In this document: positions 1 to 8,399 of the stretch, piece by piece
How positions within the stretch are numbered: the stretch's first letter is position 1
How the letters are laid out: each line of letters opens with the position of its first letter
Source: DATBGO01 sp050011895
GTDB lineage: Bacteria > Actinomycetota > Actinomycetes > Streptosporangiales > Streptosporangiaceae
Length of the DNA: 64,000 nt
Assembly (NCBI GenBank): GCA_050011895.1
Contig: JBEKIF010000009.1
Span: 32,783-96,782 of the forward strand
Reading direction: 5' to 3'
The notes under the pieces: model-generated
The model's database searches: none
The model's input: only the letters and a program-made list of their open reading frames with translations
What the model was told of the DNA's origin: nothing
Position numbers and translations under genes: made by a program

Positions 1-2114
1 TCGACATCGGGCCTGCGCTGGCCACGGCGGGCGTTTTCGCGGTGCTGACGCACGCGGACGTCCCCGGTGCCAATCGCTGCGGGCTCGAACATGCCGACCA
101 GCCGGTGCTCGCCGCCGACGTGGTCCGCTACCAGGGCGAACCTGTCGCCCTGGTAGCCGCCGACCACCCCGAGATCGCCCGCCGGGCGGCCAAGAAGATC
201 ATCGTCAGCTACCAGGCCCTCGAGCCGGTCACCGACGCGGTGGCCGCGCTCGACGCGGCCGCACCGCGGCTGCATCCACCCGGCAACCTGGTCCGCCACC
301 TCAAGATCCGCAAGGGCGACCCGGCGCCGTCCGCCCCGGTGGTCGTCACTGGCGAGTACTCGGTCGGGATGCAGGACCAGGCGTTCCTCGGACCAGAGGC
401 CGGGCTGGCGATCCCCGACGGTCAGGGCGGCGTTGACCTCTATGTGGCCACCCAGTGGCTGCATTCCGACCAGCGGCAGATCTGCGCCGCACTCAGGCTG
501 CCGCCCGAGCAGGTCAGGCTGGTGCTAGCCGGGGTCGGCGGGGCCTTCGGCGGCCGCGAGGACCTGTCGATGCACGTGCACGCGTGCATGCTGGCGCTGC
601 GGACAGGCAAGCCCGTAAAGATGGTCTATAACCGCGAGGAATCGTTCTTCGGGCACGTACACCGGCATCCCGCGGTGCTGCGTTACGAGCACGGCGCGGA
701 CCGCGACGGAAGCCTGGTCTACGTCCGGGCGCAGATCTACCTTGACGGCGGCGCCTACGCCTCCAGCACGTCGGCGGTGGTCGGCAACGCGGGCACGATG
801 GGGGTCGGCCCGTACGTCGTGCCCAGTGTGCACGTGGACTGCTACGGCGTGTACACCAACAACCCGCCGTGCGGCGCGATGCGCGGTTTCGGCTCGGTCC
901 AGGCCGCGTTCGGGTACGAGGCGCAGATGGACAAGCTGGCCGCCGCGCTCGGCATGGACCCGGTCGAGCTGCGCTGCAGGAACGGGATGACCCTGGGCTG
1001 CGAGGCGCCGACCGGGCAGATCGTGGACAGCCCGGCCCCGGTGGCTGAGCTGCTGCGCCGCCTGCAGGCGATGCCGTTGCCGCCCGAGCGCCCGGCTGCC
1101 GATTATGACCTGCGGGAGCTGCCGGGTGGCGTGTCGAATACTACGCATGGCGAGGGCGTGGCCCGCGGCATCGGGTACGCGGTGGCCTACAAGAACGTCG
1201 GGTTCTCCGAGGGTTTCGACGACTATTCGACCGCCCGGGTCCGGCTGCAGGTGACAGCGGGCGAGCCGGTCGCCACGGTGCACACCGCGGCTGCCGAGGT
1301 CGGCCAGGGCCTGGTCACGATCGAGCAGCAGATCTGCCGCACCGAGCTGGGCGTAGACCAGGTGCTGCTCAGTCCGAAGGACACCGGAGTCGGCTCGGCG
1401 GGCTCCACGTCGGCGTCCCGCCAGACCTATATGACAGGCGGCGCAGTCAAGGCCGCCTGCGAACTCATCCGCGAGCGCGTCATCGCGCTGGCCGAGCGCA
1501 GCATGGGCCGGACGCTCGCCGGGCTGACGCTGGCCGGCGGCTGGGTCGTAGCCGCCGATGGCGAGCGGCTGGCCGCCGTCGCCGAGGTGCTCGGCGCCGA
1601 GGTGATCGAGGAGACGGTGCAGTGGCGGCACCGGCCGACCCGGCCGGTCGACCCGGAAACCGGCCAGGGCTTCGCGCACGTCCAGTACGCGTTCGCCGCG
1701 CACCGCGCCGTGGTCGACGTCGACACCGAGCTCGGCCTGGTCAAGGTGGTCGAGCTGGCCTGCGCGCAGGATGTCGGCAAGGCCATTAACCCGCAAGCGG
1801 TGCTGGGCCAGATCTATGGCGGCACGGCGCAGGGGCTTGGCCTGGCGATCATGGAAGAGATCCAGGTAACCGGCGGGGTGATCAGGAATCCGTCGTTCAC
1901 CGACTACCTCATTCCCACCATCCTCGATATGCCGCCGATGCGGGTCGAGCTGCTCGAGTACCCGGATCCGAACGCGCCCTACGGCGTGCGCGGGGTCGGT
2001 GAGCCGCCGACGATCTCGTCCGGCCCGGCCGTGGCAGCCGCGATCCGCGCCGCCACCGCGCTCGATCTCGCGCGGGTCCCGGTAAGACCGGAACATATAA
2101 CGGGTACCGGGTGA
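1..2114 (+). CDS. Xanthine dehydrogenase family, molybdopterin-binding subunit (5' end outside window)
   Basis: This is the large, molybdenum-cofactor subunit of a xanthine dehydrogenase/aldehyde oxidase-type hydroxylase. The frame is open from the first bases of the window (DIGPALATAGVFAV precedes the first GTG at 42), so the gene starts upstream. Family motifs are intact: GGAFGGRED near the middle of the substrate/MoCo region, QTYMTGGAVK, AEVGQGL, and the C-terminal GVRGVGEPP carrying the active-site glutamate. The FAD and [2Fe-2S] subunits would be separate genes and are not visible. Allantoinase and allantoicase sequences directly downstream make xanthine/hypoxanthine oxidation in purine catabolism the likely role. 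The stop codon overlaps a GTG (GTGA) that opens only into repeat sequence. Confidence 0.93.
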   Translation, partial: DIGPALATAGVFAVLTHADVPGANRCGLEHADQPVLAADVVRYQGEPVALVAADHPEIARRAAKKIIVSYQALEPVTDAVAALDAAAPRLHPPGNLVRHLKIRKGDPAPSAPVVVTGEYSVGMQDQAFLGPEAGLAIPDGQGGVDLYVATQWLHSDQRQICAALRLPPEQVRLVLAGVGGAFGGREDLSMHVHACMLALRTGKPVKMVYNREESFFGHVHRHPAVLRYEHGADRDGSLVYVRAQIYLDGGAYASSTSAVVGNAGTMGVGPYVVPSVHVDCYGVYTNNPPCGAMRGFGSVQAAFGYEAQMDKLAAALGMDPVELRCRNGMTLGCEAPTGQIVDSPAPVAELLRRLQAMPLPPERPAADYDLRELPGGVSNTTHGEGVARGIGYAVAYKNVGFSEGFDDYSTARVRLQVTAGEPVATVHTAAAEVGQGLVTIEQQICRTELGVDQVLLSPKDTGVGSAGSTSASRQTYMTGGAVKAACELIRERVIALAERSMGRTLAGLTLAGGWVVAADGERLAAVAEVLGAEVIEETVQWRHRPTRPVDPETGQGFAHVQYAFAAHRAVVDVDTELGLVKVVELACAQDVGKAINPQAVLGQIYGGTAQGLGLAIMEEIQVTGGVIRNPSFTDYLIPTILDMPPMRVELLEYPDPNAPYGVRGVGEPPTISSGPAVAAAIRAATALDLARVPVRPEHITGTG

Positions 2115-2160
2115 GTATCGGCACGCCCAGCCGGGCCGCACGCCCGCCGGGCCCCGCCGC

Positions 2161-2300
2161 CCAGTCAGCAGGCCAGTCCGCCCAGTCAGCGGGCCAGTCC
2201 GGCCAGTCAGCGGGCCAGTCCGGCCAGTCAGCGGGCCAGTCCGGCCAGTCAGCGGGCCAGTCCGGCCAGTCAGCGGGCCAGTCAGCGGGCCAGTCCGGCC
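2161..2300 (+). repeat. 21-bp minisatellite between xanthine dehydrogenase and the allantoinase remnant
   Basis: The 21-bp unit GGCCAGTCAGCGGGCCAGTCC is repeated head to tail about six times, with partial units at both edges. It is open in all forward frames, reading for example as GQSAGQS repeats. A 72-codon frame (2111-2329) runs through it but ends in nonsense, so I do not call it a gene. The array sits exactly where about 400 codons of allantoinase are missing. Confidence 0.9.
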
Positions 2301-2448
2301 GGAGATGCTGCTGCACCGGCACCGGCTGACCCCCTACGCGGGCCAGGCGCTGCACGGCGTGGTACGGCAGACTTGGTTGCGGGGCACGGTGATCTCGGGG
2401 GGCGAACCAGCCGGGCAGCTGCTGACCCGAGAGGATGACCGCCGGTGA
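2301..2448 (+). pseudogene. Allantoinase, C-terminal remnant (about 48 codons)
   Basis: The frame read through 2305-2448 gives LLHRHRLTPYAGQ, then GVVRQTWLRGTVI and LLTRE. This is the usual end of allantoinase (HRNPVTPYAG...VRATWLRG). The metal-binding HxH, lysine and histidine regions of this dihydroorotase-like hydrolase are absent; the sequence upstream is the 21-bp repeat array. The stop TGA at 2446-2448 overlaps the GTG start of allantoicase, the arrangement expected of an intact allB-alc operon. I infer that the gene body was lost by deletion or repeat-mediated rearrangement. An assembly collapse in the repeats is an alternative. Confidence 0.72.
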
Positions 2449-4175
2449 CTGATCCTGATGCGGACCGGCCTGGTTCTACGGGCCGGCCCGACTCTGCGGA
2501 CCGGAATGGTGCTGCGGACGGGAATGGTGCTGCGGACCGGAATGGTGCTGCGGACCGGCCTGGTGCTGCGGGCCGGCCTGGTGCTGCGGGCCGGCCGAGC
2601 CCGGCGGACGGGCCGCTGCCGCAGCGGCGCCTGCCGCAGCGGTCCTGGCCTGACCGGCCTCAGGCTGGCCGGCGTCAGCTTGACCACCCTTTGCCCGACC
2701 ACCCTTTGCCTGACTTGCGCAGGCCAGGGCAGCGCCCGCCTGAGCAGCGCCCGCCTGACCAGCGCCCGCCTGACCAGCGCCCGCCTGACCAGCGCCTGCC
2801 TGAGCAGCGCCCGGCTGAGCAGCGCCCGCCTGACCAGCGCCCACCTGACCAGCGCCTGCCTGACCAGCGCCCGGCTGAGCAGCGCCCGCCTGACCAGCGC
2901 CTGCCTGAGCAGCGGCTGCCTCACCGGCCCGGGCCTGACCAGCCGCTACCTGACCAGCCGCTAACTGACCGGCATGGCCTGGCTGACCGGCCTAGCTTCA
3001 CCGCTCTGCCTGACCAGCCACGGCCTGACCAGCCGCGGCCTGACCAGCCGCGGCCCGACCAGCCTGGCCTGGCTGACCGGCCCAGCTTCACCGCTCTGCC
3101 CGACCTGGCGTCGCGCCAGCTTGGCGGCAGCGTCATGTTCGCCAACGACGAGCTGTTCGCGGAGAAGGAGAACCTGATCAAACCGGAGCCGCCGGGATTC
3201 ACCGGGGGACAGTTCGGTCACAAGGGCAAGGTCTACGACGGATGGGAGACCAGGCGCCGTCGCACGCCCGGCCACGACCATGCGATCGTGCGCCTCGGCG
3301 CCCCGGGAATTGTGCAGGGGGTCGTGGTCGATACCGCGCATTTCCGCGGCAACTTTCCGGCGCAGATCTCCGTCGAGGCCGTCGGGGCTGAGGGTTACCC
3401 GGGGCCGGAGCAGCTCGCGGCGCTGGACTGGCATACCCTCATCCCGCCCACGGATGCACGCGGTGACACGGCCAACCACTATGCGGTGGCCGACCGGCGC
3501 CGGTGGACCCACGTCCGGCTGTCGATCTACCCGGATGGCGGAGTAGCCAGATTCCGGGTGTACGGCAAGGTGGTGCCCGATCCGCGGTTCCTCGCGGGCA
3601 CCATCGACCTGGCCGGGATGGAGAACGGCGGGGAGCTGGTCAGCTGCTCCGACGCGCGCTACTCATCAGCGGCCAACCTCATCCTGCCCGGGCGGGCCAG
3701 GTCCATGGCCGAGGGCTGGGAAAACGCCAGGCGGCGCGGCGCAGGCAACGACTACGCCACCTTCAGGCTGGGCGCGGGGGGGATGCTGCGTTACGTGGAG
3801 ATCGACACCTCGTACTTCGTCGGCAACGCGCCCGGCTGGGTCCGGCTGCACGCAGCCGACGAGCGCGCCGCTGGCCCTGCGCCGGAGCTCAGGGCCGGCC
3901 CCGCTGCAGGCGAGATGACTTGGTGGGAGGTTTTGCCGCGGCTACGAGTTCAGCCCGACACCAGGCACAGGTTCCTCGTCGATAGCCCGCGCGCCGCCAC
4001 GCACATCCGCCTTGACGTCATCCCGGACGGCGGCCTGGCCCGGCTGCGAGTGTACGGCGAGGTGGTTCCCGAGGCGCTGACCCAGGCCTGGCTGCGCTGG
4101 CGTGACTCGATGCCAGAGCAGCACCGCCAGAGCCTGCCGGCGGAGGAGGTGTCCTGGCCCAGACCAGGCGAATGA
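2445..4175 (+). CDS. alc: Allantoicase with a repeat-derived N-terminal extension
   Basis: Allantoicase hydrolyses allantoate to ureidoglycolate and urea. The conserved protein begins near residue 208 (FTALPDLASRQLGGSV) and holds the two tandem beta-sandwich repeats of the family: VYDGWETRRRR with PGHDHAIVRLG in the first, and AEGWENARRRGAGNDYATFRLG in the second. It ends about where normal allantoicases end (about 360 residues from that point). The preceding 207 codons are low-complexity Pro/Arg/Asp/Gln repeats (PDQRP-like), and the segment GLADRPSFTALPD occurs twice, showing in-frame duplication of the native N-terminus. The GTG start at 2445 overlaps the allantoinase remnant's stop. If the extension is translated the enzyme would be about 576 residues; whether it is processed or active is unknown. 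Confidence 0.85.
   Translation: MTDPDADRPGSTGRPDSADRNGAADGNGAADRNGAADRPGAAGRPGAAGRPSPADGPLPQRRLPQRSWPDRPQAGRRQLDHPLPDHPLPDLRRPGQRPPEQRPPDQRPPDQRPPDQRLPEQRPAEQRPPDQRPPDQRLPDQRPAEQRPPDQRLPEQRLPHRPGPDQPLPDQPLTDRHGLADRPSFTALPDQPRPDQPRPDQPRPDQPGLADRPSFTALPDLASRQLGGSVMFANDELFAEKENLIKPEPPGFTGGQFGHKGKVYDGWETRRRRTPGHDHAIVRLGAPGIVQGVVVDTAHFRGNFPAQISVEAVGAEGYPGPEQLAALDWHTLIPPTDARGDTANHYAVADRRRWTHVRLSIYPDGGVARFRVYGKVVPDPRFLAGTIDLAGMENGGELVSCSDARYSSAANLILPGRARSMAEGWENARRRGAGNDYATFRLGAGGMLRYVEIDTSYFVGNAPGWVRLHAADERAAGPAPELRAGPAAGEMTWWEVLPRLRVQPDTRHRFLVDSPRAATHIRLDVIPDGGLARLRVYGEVVPEALTQAWLRWRDSMPEQHRQSLPAEEVSWPRPGE
2731..2925 (+). repeat. 15-bp tandem repeat inside allantoicase
   Basis: Thirteen in-register 15-bp units of the form AGCGCCCGCCTGACC (variants ...TGAGC) encode the Q-R-P-P-D/E repeats. 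Because the unit is a multiple of three, expansion keeps the frame open. Less regular 15-bp units extend on both sides (about 2500-3090). Confidence 0.92.
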
Positions 4176-4223
4176 TGACAGGTGCGCTGATAGCATCCCG
4201 ATTCAGGCTCAGCAGGGGGTGTT

Positions 4224-5984
4224 ATGGCATCAGGGCAGTATGACTTCGTCATCGTCGGCGGTGGCTCGGCGGGCAGCGCGCTCGCGAACCGTCTGTCGGC
4301 CGACCCTTCACACCGCGTGCTGGTGCTCGAGGCGGGGCGGCCTGACTATCCCTGGGACCTGTTCATCCACATGCCGGCCGCCCTGACCTTCCCGATCGGC
4401 AGCCGATTCTACGACTGGAAGTATGAGTCGGAGCCCGAGCCGTTCATGAACGGGCGCCGGATCTACCATGCCAGGGGCAAGGTGCTCGGCGGTTCAAGCA
4501 GCATCAACGGCATGATCTTCCAGCGCGGCAACCCGCTGGACTACCAGCGCTGGGCCGCTGACCCGGGGATGGCGGCCTGGGACTACGCGCATTGCCTGCC
4601 GTACTTCAAGCGGATGGAGAACTGCCTGGCCGGCGGCGATGAGTACCGCGGCACCGAGGGCCCGCTCGTGCTGGAGCGCGGGCCGGCCACTAACCCGCTG
4701 TTCACGGCGTTCTTCGCGGCGGTTCAGGAGGCCGGCTACGCGCTGACCGACGACGTGAACGGCTACCGGCAGGAGGGCTTCGCTCCGTTCGACAGGAACG
4801 TCCACCGCGGCAGGCGGCTGTCGGCCGCGGGCGCCTACCTGCACCCGGTGATGCAGCGCCCCAACCTGACCGTCGCCACCCGGGTTTTCGTGACGAAGAT
4901 CCTCTTCGACGGCACCAGGGCCGTCGGCGTGCGGTTCACTCGCAACGGCCAGTCGCAGCGGGTCAGGGCCGGGGAGGTCATCCTGTGCGGCGGCGCCATC
5001 AACTCCCCGCAGCTGCTCCAGCTTTCCGGGGTCGGCAGCCCAGGCCTGCTCGCCGAGCACGGCATCGGGGTGGTCGCTGACCTGCCAGGAGTCGGCGAGA
5101 ACCTCCAGGATCACCTCGAGGTCTACGTCCAGTTCGCCTCGAAGCTGCCCGTTTCCGTAGCGCCGGCCCTGAAGTGGCGGAACCGGCCGGTGGTCGGGGC
5201 CAGGTGGCTCTTCCTGCGCAGCGGCCCCGGCGCGACCAACCACTTCGAGGGCGGCGGGTTCGCCAGGAGTAACGACGAGGCGGCCTACCCGAACCTGATG
5301 TTCCACTTCCTGCCGATAGCGATCCGCTACGACGGCTCGGCGCCGGCCGGCGGCCATGGCTACCAGGTGCACATCGGACCGATGTACTCAGACTCCAGGG
5401 GATCGGTGCGGATCACCTCGGCTGATCCGTCCGTGCATCCCGCGCTGCGGTTCAACTACCTGTCGACTGCCCAGGACCGCCGGGAATGGCCAGAGGCCAT
5501 CCGCGTCGCACGGCGGATACTGAACCAGCCCGCCTTCGACAAGTTCAACGGCGGCGAACTGTCACCAGGACCTGACGTATCGACGGACGAGCAGATCCTG
5601 GACTGGGTGGCCCGCGATGGTGAGACCGCACTGCATCCGTCGTGCACCTGCAAGATGGGCACCGGCGAGCTGTCGGTGGTCGACCCGGCCACCATGCGGG
5701 TTCATGGGCTGGACGGGCTGCGCGTCGTAGATGCCTCGGTGCTGCCGTACGTCACCAACGGCAATATTTATGCGCCAGTGATGATGGTCGCGGAGAAGTC
5801 CGCCGACCTGATCCTGGGCAATACTCCGCTGCCGCCGTCGACCGCCGAGTTCTATCAGCGCGCCAGGGACGCGGCCCGGCCGGCTGGCCAGGCAGCGGGC
5901 CCGGTGGCGGCCCCGGCTGGCCCGGCAGCGGACCCGGCTGGCCAGGCAGCGGGGCCTGACGGCCAGCGCGACGATGCCAAGTGA
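4224..5984 (+). CDS. GMC-family oxidoreductase, choline-dehydrogenase-like
   Basis: FAD-dependent alcohol dehydrogenase of the glucose-methanol-choline family. The N-terminal dinucleotide motif FVIVGGGSAGSALANRLS, the GKVLGGSSSING signature and the C-terminal catalytic pair, His471 in HPSCTCKMG and Asn514 in NGNIYAPVMM, are all present. Their wording is closest to BetA-type choline dehydrogenases, so oxidation of choline to betaine aldehyde is a reasonable call; other polyols or alcohols cannot be excluded. Length to residue about 540 is normal; the last 40 residues are an Ala/Gly/Pro-rich tail made of short repeats. An AGGGGG ribosome site lies 4 bases before ATG 4224. It overlaps the next gene by 4 bases (GTGA), so the two are probably co-translated. 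A betaine-aldehyde-dehydrogenase-like gene lies at 10757-12235. Confidence 0.85.
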   Translation: MASGQYDFVIVGGGSAGSALANRLSADPSHRVLVLEAGRPDYPWDLFIHMPAALTFPIGSRFYDWKYESEPEPFMNGRRIYHARGKVLGGSSSINGMIFQRGNPLDYQRWAADPGMAAWDYAHCLPYFKRMENCLAGGDEYRGTEGPLVLERGPATNPLFTAFFAAVQEAGYALTDDVNGYRQEGFAPFDRNVHRGRRLSAAGAYLHPVMQRPNLTVATRVFVTKILFDGTRAVGVRFTRNGQSQRVRAGEVILCGGAINSPQLLQLSGVGSPGLLAEHGIGVVADLPGVGENLQDHLEVYVQFASKLPVSVAPALKWRNRPVVGARWLFLRSGPGATNHFEGGGFARSNDEAAYPNLMFHFLPIAIRYDGSAPAGGHGYQVHIGPMYSDSRGSVRITSADPSVHPALRFNYLSTAQDRREWPEAIRVARRILNQPAFDKFNGGELSPGPDVSTDEQILDWVARDGETALHPSCTCKMGTGELSVVDPATMRVHGLDGLRVVDASVLPYVTNGNIYAPVMMVAEKSADLILGNTPLPPSTAEFYQRARDAARPAGQAAGPVAAPAGPAADPAGQAAGPDGQRDDAK

Positions 5985-7465
5985 CGCACACTGGGCTGGT
6001 GATCGATTCCGGCGCGCCAGGTCCGCACGATCCGCGCGATCCGCGCGGGCTCCGGGCTGACGCTCCGCTGCTGGATGGCTGGCTGCGCTCCACCGCGCAG
6101 GCCGAGGCAGGCGAGCTGACCCCGATGTGCGTGCCTGGTCACAAGCAGCGCCAGGACCTGGTCGGCGCGGTCGTCGCTGGTGACGCTCCGCTGTATGGCG
6201 GCCTCGACTCGATCAAGCACGCCGACACGCTTCGGATCGAAGGGGAACGGCGGGCCGCGCTGCTGTGGGGGGCAGACTGGTGCCGGTTCTCGGTCGCCGG
6301 GTCCACCCATGGCAACCAGGCCCTGGCTCTCGCGATCGGCTCACCGGGCCAGGAAGTGATCATCACTCGCACGCTGCACCGATCGCTCCTGCTCGGGCTG
6401 GTGCTCGCCGGGCTGCGCCCGGTCTGGATGCGGCCGGCGGTCGACCCGTCCTCGGGCCTGCCGGGGGCAGTCGGCGTCGAGACGGTCCGGACCGCGCTCG
6501 CCGCCCACCCGGGAGCCTGTGCCGTGTACCTCGGCGAGCCCTCGTACGTCGGGACCATCGGCGACCTGGCCGGCCAGGCGGCCGCGGCGCACGAGGCCGG
6601 CGTTCCGCTGGTGGTCGACGCGGCCTGGGCCGCGCACCTCGGCTTCCATCCCGACCTGCCGCCGCACGCGCTCGGCGCAGGTGCCGACGCGATGGTGACC
6701 AGCGCGCACAAGGCGCTGCCCGCCTACACCCAGGGCGCGTTGGTGCTCGCGAGGACCGGGCTGCTGGACGCCGCCCGGCTGGACCGGGCGTTCGACGCCA
6801 CCCACACGACCAGCCCGGCCGGATCCATCATGGCGAGCATCGACGCGGCGCGGGCGCTGCTGGCCAGGGACGGGAAGGAACTGTGCGGCCGGCTGATTCA
6901 GGCGGTCGCCGCCGCGAAACAGCGGCTCCGCCAGGTTCCCGGAGTCGCCGTCCTTGATGGTCCGGGCGTGGAGCCGACCAAGCTGGTGGTGCTGCTGGCG
7001 GGCACCGGGGCGAGCGGGTACGCGATAGAGACCGACCTGGTCGCGCGCGGGATGCCAGTGGAGATGGCCGACCGGGACACAATGGTGCCGATCCCAGCGA
7101 TCGCCGACGACGAGGACCAGTTCGCTCGCTTCACCGAAGAGCTTGTGGCCGCGATCGAGCGGCACCGCGGCGCCCCGCGGCGACCGGTAGCGGCAGCCGC
7201 CTGGACGGTGGTTCCTGAGACCGTGCTGTCGCCCAGAGAAGCATTTTTCGCGCCGAACGAGACCGTCGGCGCCGATGCGGCGGTCGGGCGGATCAGCGCC
7301 GAGCTGATCGCGCCCTACCCGCCCGGCGTCCCGGTGCTCGCCCCCGGTGAGCGGGTCACTGCAGCCGCCCTCGATGCGCTGCGCGAGGTGAAGGCCGATG
7401 GCGGCCGGATCGCCTACGCCGCCGACCCGAGCCTCGCCACCTTCCAGGTGATCGCCGGGCACTGA
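5981..7465 (+). CDS. Orn/Lys/Arg decarboxylase-family PLP enzyme
   Basis: Fold-type I PLP enzyme of the ornithine/lysine/arginine decarboxylase family. It opens with the family's MCVPGHKQ region, has STHGNQALALAIG in the cofactor pocket, and DAAWAAHLGFHP followed by SAHKALPAYTQG, where Lys244 forms the Schiff base. A C-terminal domain follows (from about residue 400, ISAELIAPYPPGVPVLAPGE, typical of these enzymes). 494 residues is the standard length for the short actinobacterial form lacking the receiver-like wing domain. The substrate (ornithine, lysine or arginine) cannot be read from sequence. The GTG start is in the GTGA overlap with the GMC oxidoreductase; why these two are coupled is not clear. 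Confidence 0.85.
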   Translation: MTHTGLVIDSGAPGPHDPRDPRGLRADAPLLDGWLRSTAQAEAGELTPMCVPGHKQRQDLVGAVVAGDAPLYGGLDSIKHADTLRIEGERRAALLWGADWCRFSVAGSTHGNQALALAIGSPGQEVIITRTLHRSLLLGLVLAGLRPVWMRPAVDPSSGLPGAVGVETVRTALAAHPGACAVYLGEPSYVGTIGDLAGQAAAAHEAGVPLVVDAAWAAHLGFHPDLPPHALGAGADAMVTSAHKALPAYTQGALVLARTGLLDAARLDRAFDATHTTSPAGSIMASIDAARALLARDGKELCGRLIQAVAAAKQRLRQVPGVAVLDGPGVEPTKLVVLLAGTGASGYAIETDLVARGMPVEMADRDTMVPIPAIADDEDQFARFTEELVAAIERHRGAPRRPVAAAAWTVVPETVLSPREAFFAPNETVGADAAVGRISAELIAPYPPGVPVLAPGERVTAAALDALREVKADGGRIAYAADPSLATFQVIAGH

Positions 7466-7535
7466 CGCCGCCGAGGGCGCCTGGCGCCGGACGATCCTGC
7501 CCGGCTGGGCCGTCCAGCATTAGCCCGACACAAGG

Positions 7536-7919
7536 GTGTCCCCAGCCGCCGCCGATCTGGGCATGGTCACCGCTGGAGCGCATTCGGTCACCGGGAATCT
7601 GGGTGACGTGACAGTCACGGCTGCGGGAACTGGCAGCTGGACCGCCATGGTGACCTCGACGGACTTCAGCAACGGCGTCACCACCATCCCGGCCGCCGAC
7701 ATCTTCTACTCGGCGCCTGTGGCCACCACGACTGGCGATGTCCTGCTCAATCCGCCGAATTCAGCGACGTTGTCTGATTCGGCCAGCGTGGCCGTGCAAA
7801 GTGCGGCCTCCGTGACTGGCGACACCACTTCTACCTGGAATCCGACGCTCACCGTGACGCTGCCGCTGTCGGTGACGAAGGGCATCTACATGGCGACCAT
7901 CACTCATTCCGTCGCCTGA
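7536..7919 (+). pseudogene. Fragment of a secreted actinobacterial beta-rich protein
   Basis: 127 codons reading SWTAMVTSTDFS, IPAADIFYS and WNPTLTVTLPL, ending YMATITHSVA. This pattern is the C-terminal half of a common actinomycete secreted protein family of unknown function, remotely like WxL-type surface domains. There is no signal peptide: a stop codon lies in frame at 7521-7523, only five codons before the first GTG, and no ribosome site is visible. I therefore read it as the 3' remnant of a longer gene rather than a functional CDS. Confidence 0.5.
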
Positions 7920-8399
7920 GGCCCCGCTCTCATGATCACGGTTTATCGGTGGGCCGCGCACGCACTTCCTGTTCGTGCTCGTCCGTGGCGGCTGGTGACG
8001 GGCGCGGACCGCCGGCCGCCCCGGTCTGGTACAACCATCAGCTCGTGGACTACGGCAAGAACGCGGACTAGCGCCGTCCGCCATCCATGCTCCGCCCAGC
8101 TTGTACCGGATTTGGTGACCACATTGCCGACATATCGGTCGGGTTTCCGACCCAAATCCGGTATAGGTAAGCAGAGCCTGCTGAGCAATTCGTGCAAAAA
8201 CGATGAATCGGGCGCGCCGAGTTTGTCATCAGCCGCCCGGACCCAAGCGACGGCCGGGTGAAGGTCGCGGGCGGAACTCGGGCAGACCGCGGGCGCGTCC
8301 AATTTGTCATCAGTCGCCAGGATCCAGAGTGACGGCCGGGTGAAGGTCGCGGGCGGAACTCGGGCAGACCGAGGATCGGGGCGCCGCAAGGTGACTTGT
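7920..8399. other. 480-bp non-coding gap with nested inverted repeats and a duplication
   Basis: No convincing gene lies between the two convergent genes. It contains a 12-bp perfect inverted repeat TACCGGATTTGG (8104-8115) / CCAAATCCGGTA (8152-8163). A tight hairpin nests next to the right arm, GGTCGG-GTTT-CCGACC (8137-8152). A degenerate 68-bp direct duplication follows (8222-8371). The hairpins could act as a terminator for converging transcripts, but no T-run follows. Confidence 0.6.
8222..8371. repeat. Two-copy direct repeat of about 68 bp
   Basis: Copies at 8222-8289 and 8303-8371 begin TTTGTCATCAG and end CGGGCAGACCG; the last 42 bp are identical and the first 25 differ at several sites. 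The spacer is 13 bp. No function is apparent. Confidence 0.85.

Noticed and set aside
525..2141. 538-codon open frame antisense to xanthine dehydrogenase
   Set aside because: High-GC mirror frame; Arg/His/Asp-rich nonsense with no motif, while the plus strand has full family motifs. The same reasoning removed other long antisense frames (for example 4494-5372, 6341-7462, 16794-18149, 62291-63559).
2161..2300. CRISPR array
   Set aside because: Head-to-tail repeats without unique spacers; the same holds for all tandem arrays here. No cas genes were seen.
2111..2329. 72-residue GQSAGQS-repeat protein
   Set aside because: It is just one of three open frames through the 21-bp array and ends in unrelated codons; no ribosome site or conserved part.
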